NCBI RefSeq assembly: GCF_964340395.1 | Contig: NC_135557.1 | Location: 2,713,216-2,777,215 of the forward strand | DNA: 64,000 nucleotides | Source: Glandiceps talaboti | Lineage: Eukaryota > Hemichordata > Enteropneusta > Spengelidae | Reading direction: 5' to 3' | Part shown: positions 1 through 13,920 of the stretch, in pieces | How positions within the stretch are numbered: position 1 is the stretch's first letter | Layout: every line of letters begins with the position of its first letter | The notes under the pieces: model-generated | The model's database searches: none | Seen by the model: the letters and a program-made list of their open reading frames with translations, nothing else | What the model was told of the DNA's origin: nothing | Made by a program: the position numbers and the translations under genes

Positions 1-3000
1 ATATAGTCTTGGTACAGAATGATATAGTCTTGGTACACTTGATATAGTCTTGGTACACTTGATATAGTCTTAGTACATTTGATATTGTCTTGGTACACTT
101 GATATAGTCTTGGTACAGAATGATATAGTTTTGGTACAGAATGATATAGTTTTGGTACAGAATGATATAGTCTTAGTACATTTGATATCGTCTTGGTACA
201 CTTGATATAGTCTTGGTACACTTGATATAGTCTTGGTACAGAATGATATAGTCTTGGTACACTTGATATAGTCTTGGCACACTTAATATAGTCTTGGTAC
301 ACTTGATATAGTCTTGGTACAGAATGATATAGTCTTGGTACACTTTATATAGTCTTGGTACACTTAATATAGTCTTGGTACACTTGATATAGTCTTGGTA
401 CAGAATGATATGGTCTTGGTACAGAATGATATAGTCTTGGTACACTTGATATAGTCTTGGTACACTTAATATAGTCTTGGTACACTTGATATAGTCTTGG
501 TACAGAATGATATAGTCTTGGTACACTTGATATAGTCTTGGTACAGAATGATATAGTCTTGGTACACTTGATACAGTCTTGGTACAGAATGATATAGTCT
601 TGGTACACTTGATATAGTCTTGGTACATAATGATATGGTCTTGGTACAGAATGATATAGTCTTGGTACACTTGATATAGTCTTGGTACAGAATGATATAG
701 TCTTGGTACACTTGATACAGTCTTGGTACAGAATGATATAGTCTTGGTACAGAATGATATAGTCTTGGTACAGAATGATATAGTCTTGGTACAGAATGAT
801 ATAGTCTTGGTACAGAATGATATAGTCTTGGTACAGGATGATAAAGTCTTGGTACAGAATGATATAGTCTTGGTACACTTGATATAGTCTTGGTACAGAA
901 TGATATAGTCTTGGTACACTTGATATAGTCTTGGTACAGAATGATATAGTCTTGGTACAGAATGATATAGTCTTGGTACAGAATGATATAGTCTTGGTAC
1001 ACTTAATATAGTCTTGGTACAGAATGATATAGTCTTGGTACACTTGATATAGTCTTGGTACACTTGATATAGTCTTGGTACAGAATGATATAGTCTTGGT
1101 ACAGGATGATATAGTCTTGGTACACTTGATATAGCCTTGGTACAGAATGATATAGTCTTGGTACACTTGATATAGTCTTGGTACAGAATGATATAGTCTT
1201 GGTACAGAATGATATAGTCTTGGTACACTTAATATAGTCTTGGTACAGAATGATATAGTCTTGGTACACTTAATATAGTCTTGGTACAGAATGATATAGT
1301 CTTGGTACACTTGATATTGTCTTGGTACAGAATGATATAGTCTTGGTACACTTGATATAGTCTTGGTACACTTGATATAGTCTTAGTACAGAATGATATA
1401 GTCTTGGTACAGAATGATATTGTCTTGGTACACTTGATATAGTTTTGGAACACTTGATATAGTCTTGGTACACTTTATATAGTCTTGGTACACTTTATAT
1501 AGTCTTGGTACAGAATGATATAGTCTTGGTACACTTGATATAGTCTTGCTACACTTGATACAGTCTTGGTACAGAATGATATAGTCTTGGTACACTTGAT
1601 ATAGTCTTGGTACAGAATGATATAGTCTTGGTACAGAATGATATAGTCTTGGTACACTTGATATAGTCTTGGTACACTTGATATAGTATTAGTACATTTG
1701 ATATCGTCTTAGTACACTTGATATAGTCTTGGTACAGAATGATATAGTCTTGGTACACTTGATATAGTCTTGGTACACTTAATATAGTCTTGGTACACTT
1801 GATATAGTCTTGGTACAGAATGATATAGTCTTGGTACAGAATGATATAGTTTTGGTACAGAATGATATAGTCTTGGTACACTTGATATAGTCTTAGTACG
1901 TTTGATATCGTCTTGGTACACTTGATATAGTCTTGGTACACTTGATATAGTCTTGGTACAGAATGATATAGTCTTGGTACACTTGATATAGTCTTGGTAC
2001 ACTTAATATAGTCTTGGTACACTTGATATAGTCTTGGTACAGAATGATATAGTCTTGGTACAGAATGATATAGTCTTGGTACACTTGATATAGTCTTGGT
2101 ACACTTGATATAGTCTTGGTACAGAATGATATAGTCTTGGTACACTTGATATAGTCTTGGTACACTTGATATAGTCTTGGTACAGAATGATATAGTCTTG
2201 GTACACTTGATATAGTCTTGGTACACTTGATATAGTCTTGGTACAGAATGATATAGTCTTGGTACACTTGATATAGTCTTGGTACACTTGATATAGTCTT
2301 GGTACAGAATGATATAGTCTTGGTACACTTGATATAGTCTTGGTACACTTAATATAGTCTTGGTACACTTGATATAGTCTTGGTACAGAATGATATAGTC
2401 TTGGTACAGAATGATAAAGTCTTGGTACAGAATGATATAGTCTTGGTACAGAATGATATAGTCTTGGTACAGAATGATATAGTCTTGGTACAGAATGATA
2501 TAGTCTTGGTACACTTGATATAGTCTTGCTACACTTGATATAGTCTTGGTACAGAATGATATAGTCTTGGTACACTTGATGTAGTCTTGGTACAGAATGA
2601 TATAGTCTTGGTACAGAATGATATAGTCTTGGTACACTTGATATAGTCTTGGTACAGAATGATATCGTCTTGGTACACTTAATATAGTCTTGGTATACTT
2701 GATATAGTCTTGGTACAAAATGATATAGTCTTGGTACACTTAATATAGTCTTGGTACACTTGATATAGTCTTGGTACATGTAATATATAGTCTTGGTACA
2801 GAATGATATAGTCTTGGTACTCTTGATATAGTCTTGGTATACTTGATATAGTCTTGGTACAGAATGATATAGTCTTGGTACAGAATGATATAGTCTTGGT
2901 ACACTTGATATAGTCTTGATACACTTAATATAGTCTTGGTACAGAATGATATAGTCTTGATACACTTGATATAGTCTTGGTACAGAATGATATAGTCTTG

Positions 3001-4994
3001 GTACAGAATGATATAGTCTTGGTACAGAATGATATAGTCTTGGTACACTTAATATAGTCTTGGTACACTTGATATAGTCTTGGTATACTTGATATAGTCT
3101 TGGTACACTTGATATAGTCTTGGTACACTTGTTATAGTCTTGGTACACTTGATATAGTCTTGGTACACTTGATATAGTCTTGGTACACTTGATATAGTCT
3201 TGATACACTTGATATAGTCTTGGTACAGAATGATATAGTCTTGGTATACTTGATATAGTCTTGGTACAGAATGATATAGTCTTGGTACAGAATGATATAG
3301 TCTTGGTACACTTGATATAGTCTTGGTACACTTGATATAGTCTTGGTACAGAATGATATAGTCTTGGTATACTTGATATAGTCTTGGTACAGAATGATAT
3401 AGTCTTGGTACAGAATGATATAGTCTTGGTATACTTGATATAGTCTTGGTACAGAATGATATAGTCTTGGTACACTTAATATAGTCTTGATACACTTGAT
3501 ATAGTCTTGGTACAGAATGATATAGTCTTGGTATACTTGATATAGTCTTGGTACAGAATGATATAGTCTTGGTATACTTGATATAGTCTTGGTACAGAAT
3601 GATATAGTCTTGGTATACTTGATATAGTCTTGGTACAGAATGATATAGTCTTGGTACAGAATGATATAGTCTTGGTATACTTGATATAGTCTTGGTACAG
3701 AATGATATAGTCTTGATACACTTGATATAGTCTTGGTACAGAATGATATAGTCTTGGTATACTTGATATAGTCTTGGTACAGAATGATATAGTCTTGGTA
3801 TACTTGATATAGTCTTGGTACAGAATGATATAGTCTTGGTACAGAATAATATAGTCTTGGTACAGAATGATATAGTCTTGGTACAGAATGATATAGTCTT
3901 GGTACAGAATGATATAGTCTTGGTACACTTAATATAGTCTTGATACACTTGATATAGTCTTGGTACAGAATGATATAGTCTTGGTATACTTGATATAGTC
4001 TTGGTACACTTAATATAGTCTTGGTACACTTGATATAGTCTTGGTACACTTGATATAGTCTTGGTACAGAATGATATAGTCTTGGTATACTTGATATAGT
4101 CTTGGTACAGAATGATATAGTCTTGGTACAGAATGATATAGTCTTGGTATACTTGATATAGTCTTGGTACAGAATGATATAGTCTTGGTACACTTAATAT
4201 AGTCTTGATACACTTGATATAGTCTTGGTACAGAATGATATAGTCTTGATACACTTGATATAGTCTTGATACACTTAATATAGTCTTGGTACAGAATGAT
4301 ATAGTCTTGGTACACTTGATATAGTCTTGATACAGAATGATATAGTCTTGATACACTTGATATAGTCTTGGTACAGAATGATATAGTCTTGGTATACTTG
4401 ATATAGTCTTGGTACAGAATGATATAGTCTTGGTACACTTAATATAGTCTTGATACAATTGATATAGTCTTGGTACAGAATGATATAGTCTTGGTATACT
4501 TGATATAGTCTTGGTACAGAATGATATAGTCTTGGTACACTTAATATAGTCTTGGTACACTTGATATAGTCTTGGTACACTTAATATAGTCTTGATACAC
4601 TTGATATAGTCTTGGTACAGAATGATATAGTCTTGGTACAGAATGATATAGTCTTGGTACACTTGATATAGTCTTGGTACACTTGATATAGTCTTGGTAC
4701 AGAATGATATAGTCTTGGTACACTTGATATAGTCTTGGTACAGAATGATATAGTCTTGGTACAGAATGATATAGTCTTGATACACTTGATATAGTCTTGG
4801 TACAGAATGATATAGTCTTGATACACTTAATATAGTCTTGATACACTTGATATAGTCTTGGTACAGAATGATATAGTCTTGATACACTTAATATAGTCTT
4901 GGTACACTTGATATAGTCTTGATACACTTGATATAGTCTTGGTACAGAATGATATAGTCTTGGTACACTTGATATAGTCTTGGTACACTTGATA
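1..4994. repeat. 20/21-bp minisatellite, ~240 copies, continuing left of the window
   Basis: Two interchangeable units are mixed: a 20-mer, GATATAGTCTTGGTACACTT, and a 21-mer ending CAGAAT instead of CACTT. Runs such as 20-20-21 give local 61-bp periods (for example 2040-2340). Right of about 2600 there are further variants with GGTATACTT or GATACACTT. The array lies in the intron ahead of the exon at 5044 and stops 49 bp before its acceptor. All long minus-strand open frames here (up to 612 codons) are by-products of the repeat. Confidence 0.97.
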
Positions 4995-5043
4995 ATTATA
5001 GTCTAAGCTATTGTATGGTAATTGTGAGTTGATTTATTACTAG

Positions 5044-5196
5044 GCAACAGCTAAATACACAGTCACCAAGGGGAATGGTAACCTAGGTGATAAGTTGGTT
5101 GTCAGTGGTTACGATGTGACTGGTGAAGTGAAGAGTGAAGGAGAACCAATACAAGGTGTTGCTTTTCTCCTTTTTTCCAAAAAAATCACAAAACAG
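5044..5196 (+). CDS. NOMO: NOMO exon a (residues 1-51 of the visible protein)
   Basis: The acceptor is TTATTACTAG before GCA and the donor is ACAG|GTAAGG; phase 0 on both sides; 51 codons. It contains LVVSGYDVTGEVKSEGEP and GVAFLLFS, the start of a lumenal beta-sandwich repeat in NOMO. An ORF starting at a TTG at 5095 reads on into the intron, so neither that start nor its 3' end is real. Confidence 0.93.
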
Positions 5197-5954
5197 GTAA
5201 GGCATGTATTATTATTTTACACAGATGTTCTGTCCATAAATATTGTCATTGTGAAAGATACATTTCTAATCCAATTATTTCAAATAGACACAGCTCATCT
5301 TCATCAGTGGGTCTCCAGTTCTGCCCAAGAAATTAGGTTCTGTTACACTTTAAATACTGAAGACAGCAGTTATTGTTATGCAAATAGTGCTCTTGTCTTT
5401 CATCCAGCTATTATATATATACCTGTTATATGTTGGTGTAGTATACTATATAGTCACAAACTAGGAAAGGAATGTATATATACAGGTACAGGTATAATAT
5501 ATACTCACAAAACAGATGTATATATTACACTCACTATTGCTTTCAGTGTCACATGTCTTATTTAGATGTTACATGTCTTACTTCTCGTGAGTAGTGACAG
5601 CTCAGGGTAAAGGCTTGCTAGAACAAACTCACTACCATTAGTAGTAGGATCAGTAGATGTTTACACTCACAGCATAATGTGTTAATTTGGGCAAATAGTG
5701 AGTTTGTTCTAGCAAGCTACTAATTAATGCAAAGCTGATAAACTCAGATAAGACATTGATATCAGGTAGGAAATAGAAAAAAACAGTAAGAGGAAACAGT
5801 ATTTAAAACTTTATTTGAAATATACAGAGAATAGTATTAGAAATCCGGAAAATCGCGAGTACAAAATTGATTATTTGACCTTTGCCCTGTGGTGACAGCT
5901 TAAATCTCAGTGCCTTCATTTAGGCACTGTTAATACATGTACATGTAGTTTCTG
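5197..5954. other. Intron, mostly non-tandem sequence with a short inverted repeat
   Basis: Single-copy-looking AT-rich sequence after the donor at 5197, with no conserved coding. The only structure seen is the 22-bp inverted repeat at 5613-5717. Confidence 0.6.
5613..5717. repeat. Perfect 22-bp inverted repeat, 61-bp loop
   Basis: The left arm (5613-5634) begins GCTTGCTAGAACAAACTCAC. The right arm (5696-5717) is its exact reverse complement. It could be a small MITE or a structured RNA hairpin. No clear target-site duplication was seen. Confidence 0.8.
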
Positions 5955-6487
5955 TTTTAGGACTGTTATTGTAAGGACTGTAACACTTTTAGGACTGTAA
6001 TTGTAAGGACTGTAACACTTTTAGGACTGTTATTGTAAGGACTGTAACACTTTTAGGACTGTTATTGTAAGGACTGTAACACTTTTAGGACTGTTATTGT
6101 AAGGACTGTAACACTTTTAGGACTGTTATTGTAAGGACTGTAACACTTTCAGGACTGTTATTGTAAGGACTGTAACACTTTCAGGACTGTTATTGTAAGG
6201 ACTGTAACACTTTTAGGACTGTTATTGTAAGGACTGTAACACTTTTAGGACTGTAATTGTAAGGACTGTAACACTTTCAGGACTGTTATTGTAAGGACTG
6301 TAACACTTTCAGGACTGTTATTGTAAGGACTGTAACACTTTTAGGACTGTTATTGTAAGGACTGTAACACTTTCAGGACTGTTATTGTAAGGACTGTAAC
6401 ACTTTCAGGACTGTTATTGTAAGGACTGTAACACTTTCAGGACTGTTATTGTAAGGACTGTAACACTTTCAGGACTGTTATTCTAAA
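5955..6487. repeat. 32-bp minisatellite, ~16-17 copies
   Basis: Each unit is an imperfect dimer: AGGACTGTTATTGTA followed by AGGACTGTAACACTTT(T/C). Many copies contain CACTTTCAG|GAC, which resembles the real downstream acceptor TTATTTTCAG|GAT at 6580. The last copy decays at about 6484, some 95 bp before that acceptor. Confidence 0.95.
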
Positions 6488-6580
6488 ACTTTATGGACTA
6501 ATTTTAACATTTTATGTTTGTTTAAGGACTAATTTGATCACTTTAATGATTTAAGTTGTTATAAATGTTATTATTTTCAG

Positions 6581-6715
6581 GATATACAGGGGTGTGATTT
6601 CAATGCAGTCAAGGGTTTCCAAAGTGCAGACCTAAACTCACTTCTTTGTAATGTAGAATCTGATAAGAATGGAAAATTTGTCTTTCCAAGTTTACCCTCT
6701 GGAGACTACTGGCTG
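6581..6715 (+). CDS. NOMO: NOMO exon b (residues 52-96)
   Basis: Acceptor TTATTTTCAG, donor CTG|GTAAGA, phase 0 on both sides, 45 codons. It encodes GCDFNAVKGFQ and then NGKFVFPSLPSGDYWL, a typical DGxF...PxGxY turn of a carboxypeptidase-regulatory-like domain. Confidence 0.95.
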
Positions 6716-6867
6716 GTAAGATTTTGACTGTATTCATACTTAGAATGCTAAGAATAATTTGGTTTACTGCTGTAAATGATATGTAGGATTAATCTGTATA
6801 TGGGTATAGATTATATGATGTATAGGATTAATCTGTATTTAAACATAGATTATATTATGCATATGGG

Positions 6868-7200
6868 TACCATTCAATTTCAAGTGTCTACTTCACATTA
6901 TCAATGATAAGCTTTGTAATGAGACATTGACATTTGACCTTGGCAAACATTTTCAAGGTGAAATGATCAAAATATTTCTTTCTACTTTAACTCAAGAATT
7001 TAGAAGTAAACAAAGGTGCCATTGAAATGTATATACCCCAAAGGTCACCTTTCTTTTTATACATTCATCTTGACCTTTGACTTTGATCTCCATATTCAAG
7101 TCAAATAGCAAATTGGTCAATTATTTGTATCTAGAGGCACCATTCAATTGTGCACAATAAGTTTACCATAAAACAGACAAGCAGGGGACTATGTTGTATA
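6868..7200. repeat. Dispersed repeat family X, copy 1
   Basis: About 330 bp that aligns by eye with 18130-18455 in another intron. Shared pieces are CATTATCAATGAT, AATGAGACAT, CTTGACCTTTGAC, and the tail TTGCACAATAA followed by AAAACA. It contains TGACCTTTGACTTTGA-type nuclear-receptor-like half-sites. No coding potential was seen. Confidence 0.7.
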
Positions 7201-7384
7201 TAATACAAGTGTTTTGGATCATTTTGTTGGTATTGATTCAACATCTTAATAGGGACAGATAACTTGAATGTCTTTACACTTCAACATTTGTTTTGTTATA
7301 CAAAGGTTTAGGGTACATGCACATGTACTCATGAATAACTCACATTAACTAATAATATATCAAATAAGGACAGTTGTCTTGACC

Positions 7385-9096
7385 TATACTTAGCTATATA
7401 TCATCTATACTTAGCTATATATCATCTATACTTAGCTATACTTAGCTATATATCATTTATACTTAGCTATACTTAGCTATATATCATTTATACTTAGCTA
7501 TACTTAGCTATATATCATTTATACTTAGCTATACTTAGCTATATATCATTTATACTTAGCTATACTTAGCTATATATCATTTATATTTAGCTATACTTAG
7601 CTATATATCATTTATACTTAGCTATATATCATTTATACTTAGCTATACTTAGCTATATATCATCTATACTTAGCTATATATCATCTATACTTAGCTATAT
7701 ATCATCTATACTTAACTATATATCATCTATACTTAGCTATATATCATCTATACTTAGCTATACTTAGCTATATATCATTTATACTTAGCTATATATCATC
7801 TATACTTAGCTATATATCATCTATACTTAGCTATATATCATCTATACTTAGCTATATATCATCTATACTTAGCTATTCTTAGCTATATATCATCTATACT
7901 TAGCTATTCTTAGCTATATATCATCTATACTTAGCTATACTTAGCTATAAATCATCTATACTTAGCTATATATCATCTATACTTAGCTATACTTAGCTAT
8001 AAATCATCTATACTTAGCTATATATCATCTATACTTAGCTATATATCATCTATACTTAGCTATATATCATCTATACTTAGCTATACTTAGCTATATATCA
8101 TCTATACTTAGCTATATATCATTTATACTTAGCTATACTTAGGTATATATCATTTATACTTAGCTATACTTAGCTATATATCATCTATACTTAGCTATAC
8201 TTAGCTATATATCATTTATACTTAGCTATACTTAGGTATATATCATTTATACTTAGCTATACTTAGCTATATGTCATCTATACTTAGCTATACTTAGCTA
8301 TATATCATCTATACTTAGCTATATATCATCTATACTTAGCTATTCTTAGCTATATCATCTATACTTAGCTATACTTAGCTATATATCATCTATACTTAGC
8401 TATTCTTAGCTATATATCATTTATACTTAGCTATATATCATCTATACTTAGCTATTCTTAGCTATATATCATCTATACTTAGCTATTCTTAGCTATATAT
8501 CATCTATACTTAGCTATACTTAGCTATAAATCATCTATACTTAGCTATATATCATCTATACTTAGCTATACTTAGCTATAAATCATCTATACTTAGCTAT
8601 ATATCATCTATACTTAGCTATATATCATCTATACTTAGCTATATATCATCTATACTTAGCTATATCATCTATACTTAGCTATATCATTTATACTTAGCTA
8701 TGTCATCTATACTTAGCTATACTTAGCTATATCATCTATACTTAGCTATATCATCTATACTTAGCTATATCATTTATACTTAGCTATATATCATCTTTAC
8801 TTAGCTATATCATCTATACTTAGCTATATCATTTATACTTAGCTATGTCATCTATACTTAGCTATACTTAGCTATATCATCTATACTTAGCTATATCATC
8901 TATACTTAGCTATACTTAGCTATATCATTTATACTTAGCTATATATCATCTATACTTAGCTATATTTAGCTATATATATATATATATATATATATACTTA
9001 GCTATACTTAGCTATATATCATCTATACTTAGCTATACTTAGCTATATCATCTATACTTAGCTATATCATCTATACTTAACTATGTCATCTATACT
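7385..9096. repeat. TATACTTAGC-based satellite (10-bp and 21-bp modules)
   Basis: A 10-bp module, TATACTTAGC, alternates with TATATATCATC/T in irregular order, giving steps of 21 and 31 bp. From about 8650 a shorter TATATCATC form dominates. A (TA)n tract sits at about 8972-8995. The array fills the intron between exons b and c and ends about 45 bp before the acceptor. Confidence 0.95.
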
Positions 9097-9140
9097 ATTA
9101 TATTTTTATCAATTAACTAATCTAATGATTGTGATTACAG

Positions 9141-9230
9141 GTTCCATTTTACAAAGGAGAACATATCACATTTGATGTTGTACCTGATATGCTACACTTT
9201 ACAGTAGACTTTAAGAGTGTCAAATTAGAG
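9141..9230 (+). CDS. NOMO: NOMO exon c (residues 97-126)
   Basis: Acceptor GTGATTACAG, donor GAG|GTATGT, phase 0, 30 codons. It encodes VPFYKGEHITFDV and LHFTVDFKSVKLE, matching the end of a NOMO lumenal repeat. Confidence 0.94.
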
Positions 9231-9284
9231 GTATGTGTCTGAATTTTATGTACCTCTACTGAACTCTTTCTTTGCTCAGAAGAT

Positions 9285-10733
9285 GAGTCTTGCTTGTAGG
9301 GGTATATATAATTAATTGTAGCTAAGGAGTCTTGTTAGTAGAGTATAAAATTAATTGTGGCTAAAGAGTCTTGTTAGTAGAGGTATGTAATTAATTGTGG
9401 CTAAAGAGTCTTGTTAGTAGAGGTATGTAATTAATTGTAGCTAAGGAGTCTTGTTAGTAGAGTATAAAATTAATTGTGGCTAAAGAGTCTTGTTAGTAGA
9501 GGTATGTAATTAATTGTGGCTAAAGAGTCTTGTTAGTAGAGGTATGTAATTAATTGTGGCTAAAGAGTCTTGTTAGTAGAGGTATGTAATTAATTGTGGC
9601 TAAGGAGTCTTGTTAGTAGGGGATTGTAATTAACTGTAGCTAAGGAGTCTTGTTCAGTAGGGGATTGTAATTAACTGTAGCTAAGGAGTCTTGTTAGTAG
9701 GGGATTGTAATTAACTGTAGCTAAGGAGTCTTGTTAGTAGGGGATTGTAATTAACTGTAGCTAAGGAGTCTTGTTAGTAGGGGATTGTAATTAACTGTAG
9801 CTAAGGAGTTTTGTTAGTAGGGGATTGTAATTAACTGTAGCTAAGGAGTTTTGTTAGTAGGGGATTGTAATTAACTGTAGCTAAGGAGTTTTGTTAGTAG
9901 GGGATTGTAATTAACTTTAGCTAAGGAGTCTTGTTAGTAGGGGATTGTAATTAACTGTAGCTAAGGAGTCTTGTTAGTAGGGGATTGTAATTAACTGTAG
10001 CTAAGGAGTTTTGTTAGTAGGGGATTGTAATTAACTGTAGCTACGGAGTTTTGTTAGTAGGGGATTGTAATTAACTGTAGCTAAGGAGTTTTGTTAGTAG
10101 GGGATTGTAATTAACTGTAGCTAAGGAGTTTTGTTAGTAGGGGATTGTAATTAACTGTAGCTAAGGAGTTTTGTTAGTAGGGGATTGTAATTAACTGTAG
10201 CTACGGAGTTTTGTTAGTAGGGGATTGTAATTAACTGTAGCTACGGAGTTTTGTTAGTAGGGGATTGTAATTAACTGTAGCTAAGGAGTTTTGTTAGTAG
10301 GGGATTGTAGTTAACTGTAGCTACGGAGTTTTGTTAGTAGGGGATTGTAATTAACTGTAGCTAAGGAGTTTTGTTAGTAGGGGATTGTAATTAACTGTAG
10401 CTAAGGAGTTTTGTTAGTAGGGGATTGTAATTAACTGTAGCTAAGGAGTTTTGTTAGTAGGGGATTGTAATTAACTGTAGCTACGGAGTTTTGTTAGTAG
10501 GGGATTGTAATTAACTGTAGCTACGGAGTTTTGTTAGTAGGGGATTGTAATTAACTGTAGCTACGGAGTTTTGTTAGTAGGGGATTGTAATTAACTGTAG
10601 CTAAGGAGTTTTGTTAGTAGGGGATTGTAATTAACTGTAGCTAAGGAGTTTTGTTAGTAGGGGATTGTAATTAACTGTAGCTACGGAGTTTTGTTAGTAG
10701 GGGATTGTAATTAACTGTAGCTTAGGAGTTTTG
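9285..10733. repeat. 40-bp minisatellite, ~36 copies, two subfamilies
   Basis: The core is TTAACTGTAGCTAAGGAGT followed by TTTGTTAGTAGGGGATTGTAA. The left part (to about 9610) is a distinct variant with AGAGGTATG and TTGTGGCTAAAG. The right part is very homogeneous, differing mainly by AAGG/ACGG and GTCTT/GTTTT. This is an age gradient, with the right side most recently homogenised. Confidence 0.96.
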
Positions 10734-10781
10734 TGCAATAGTTGATGTCATACAACTAACATACTTCTCTTTCTTTGGCAG

Positions 10782-10838
10782 CCAATATTTCAAGTGGAAG
10801 GATTCTCTGTAACGGGTAAAGTACTTGATTCTATAAAG
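10782..10838 (+). CDS. NOMO: NOMO exon d (residues 127-145)
   Basis: A short 19-codon exon. Acceptor TTCTTTGGCAG, donor AAG|GTATGT, phase 0. It encodes PIFQVEGFSVTGKVL, the first strand of the next lumenal domain. Confidence 0.93.
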
Positions 10839-10892
10839 GTATGTCTGTATATGACTCATATTAACTTTATGTCAGTAATAGAAATATATTGC

Positions 10893-13800
10893 ACAGTAAC
10901 ACAGTAAATGACAGTATACCTTAGACCATTGGAGATAATAGACCTGCAGTGCACAGTAAATGACAGTATACCTTAGACCATTGGAGAAAATAGACCTGCA
11001 ATGCACAGTAAATGACAGTATACCTCAGACCATTGTAGAAAATAGACCTGCAATGCACAGTAAATGACAGTATACCTTAGACCATTGTAGAAAATAGACG
11101 TGCAATGCACAGTAAATGACAGTATACCTCAGACCATTGGAGATAATAGACCTGCAATGCACAGTAAATGACAGTATACCTTAGACCATTGTATAAAATA
11201 GACCTGCAATGCACAGTAAATGACAGTATACCTTAGACCATTGGAGATAATAGACCTGCAATGCACAGTAAATGACAGTATACCTTAGCCCATTGGAGAT
11301 AATAGACCTGCAGTGCACAGTAAATGACAGTATACCTTAGCCCATTGGAGATAATAGACCTGCAGTGCACAGTAAATGACAGTATACCTTAGACCATTGT
11401 ATAAAATAGACCTGCAATGCACAGTAAATGACAGTATACCTTAGACCATTGTATAAAATAGACCTGCAATGCACAGTAAATGACAGTATACCTTAGACCA
11501 TTGTATAAAATAGACCTGCAATGCACAGTAAATGACAGTATACCTTAGACCATTGGAGATAATAGACCTGCAATGCACAGTAAATGACAGTATACCTTAG
11601 ACCATTGGAGATAATAGACCTGCAGTGCACAGTAAATGACAGTATACCTTAGACCATTGTAGAAAATAGACCTGCAATGCACAGTAAATGACAGTATACC
11701 TTAGACCATTGTATAAAATAGACCTGCAATGCACAGTAAATGACAGTATACCTTAGACCATTGGAGATAATAGACCTGCAATGCACAGTAAATGACAGTA
11801 TACCTTAGACCATTGTAGAAAATAGACCTGCAATGCACAGTAAATGACAGTATACCTCAGACCATTGGAGATAATAGACCTGCAATGCACACAGTAAATG
11901 ACAGTATACCTCAGACCATTGTAGAAAATAGACCTGTAATGCACAGTAAATGACAGTATACCTCAGACCATTGTAGAAAATAGACCTGCAATGCACAGTA
12001 AATGACAGTATACCTCAGACCATTGTAGAAAATAGACCTGTAATGCACAGTAAATGACAGTATACCTCAGACCACTGTAGAAAATAGACCTGCAGTGCAC
12101 AGTAAATGACAGTATACCTCAGACCATTGTAGAAAATAGACCTGCAGTGCACAGTAAATGACAGTATACCTTAGACCATTGTAGAAAATAGACCTGCAAT
12201 GCACAGTAAATGACAGTATACCTCAGACCATTGTAGAAAATAGACCTGCAGTGCACAGTAAATGACAGTATACCTTAGACCATTGTAGAAAATAGACCTG
12301 CAATGCACAGTAAATGACAGTATACCTCAGACCATTGTAGAAAATAGACCTGCAGTGCACAGTAAATGACAGTATACCTCAGACCATTGTAGAAAATAGA
12401 CCTGCAGTGCACAGTAAATGACAGTATACCTCAGACCATTGTAGAAAATAGACCTGCAATGCACAGTAAATGACAGTATACCTTAGACCATTGTATAAAA
12501 TAGACCTGCAATGCACAGTAAATGACAGTATACCTTAGACCATTGGAGATAATAGACCTGCAGTGCACAGTAAATGACAGTATACCTTAGACCATTGTAG
12601 AAAATTGACCTGCAATGCACAGTAAATGACAGTATACCTCAGACCATTGGAGATAATAGACCTGCAATGCACAGTAAATGACAGTATACCTTAGACCATT
12701 GTATAAAATAGACCTGCAATGCACAGTAAATGACAGTATACCTTAGACCATTGGAGATAATAGACCTGCAATGCACAGTAAATGACAGTATACCTTAGAC
12801 CATTGGAGATAATAGACCTGCAGTGCACAGTAAATGACAGTATACCTTAGACCATTGTAGAAAATAGACCTGCAATGCACAGTAAATGACAGTATACCTT
12901 AGACCATTGTATAAAATAGACCTGCAATGCACAGTAAATGACAGTATACCTTAGACCATTGGAGATAATAGACCTGCAGTGCACAGTAAATGACAGTATA
13001 CCTTAGACCATTGTAGAAAATAGACCTGCAATGCACAGTAAATGACAGTATACCTCAGACCATTGGAGATAATAGACCTGCAATGCACACAGTAAATGAC
13101 AGTATACCTCAGACCATTGTAGAAAATAGACCTGTAATGCACAGTAAATGACAGTATACCTCAGACCATTGTAGAAAATAGACCTGCAATGCACAGTAAA
13201 TGACAGTATACCTCAGACCATTGTAGAAAATAGACCTGTAATGCACAGTAAATGACAGTATACCTCAGACCATTGTAGAAAATAGACCTGCAGTGCACAG
13301 TAAATGACAGTATACCTCAGACCATTGTAGAAAATAGACCTGCAGTGCACAGTAAATGACAGTATACCTTAGACCATTGTAGAAAATAGACCTGCAATGC
13401 ACAGTAAATGACAGTATACCTCAGACCATTGTAGAAAATAGACCTGCAGTGCACAGTAAATGACAGTATACCTTAGACCATTGTAGAAAATAGACCTGCA
13501 ATGCACAGTAAATGACAGTATACCTCAGACCATTGTAGAAAATAGACCTGCAGTGCACAGTAAATGACAGTATACCTCAGACCATTGTAGAAAATAGACC
13601 TGCAGTGCACAGTAAATGACAGTATACCTTAGACCATTGTAGAAAATAGACCTGCAGTGCACAGTAAATGACAGTATACCTTAGACCATTGTAGAAAATA
13701 GACCTGCAGTGCACAGTAAATGACAGTATACCTTAGACCATTGGAGATAATAGACCTGCAGTGCACAGTAAATGACAGTATACCTTAGACCATTGTAGAA

Positions 13801-13920
13801 AATAGACCTGCAGTGCACAGTAAATGACAGTATACCTTAGACCATTGGAGATAATAGACCTGCAGTGCACAGTAAATGACAGTATACCTTAGACCATTGG
13901 AGATAATAGACCTGCAGTGC
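10893..13920. repeat. 52-bp minisatellite, ~58 copies, with a large internal duplication
   Basis: The unit contains CAGTAAATGACAGTATACC, TAGACCATTG and ATAGACCTGCAATGCA. A 2-bp insertion (GCACACAGT) at 11887 recurs at 13085. The blocks around both (at least 11620-12060 and 12818-13258) match with the same order of variants, 1,198 bp apart (23 units plus 2 bp). Confidence 0.95.

Noticed and set aside
70-4927. Long minus-strand open frames (up to 612 codons, YQDYI/CTKTIS repeats)
   Set aside because: They are the 20/21-bp repeat read in several frames at once, with no start context or splice support, inside an intron.
1-4994. Telomeric or centromeric satellite
   Set aside because: The unit has no telomere motif, the array is directly followed by NOMO exons, and similar arrays of other sequence fill the other introns.
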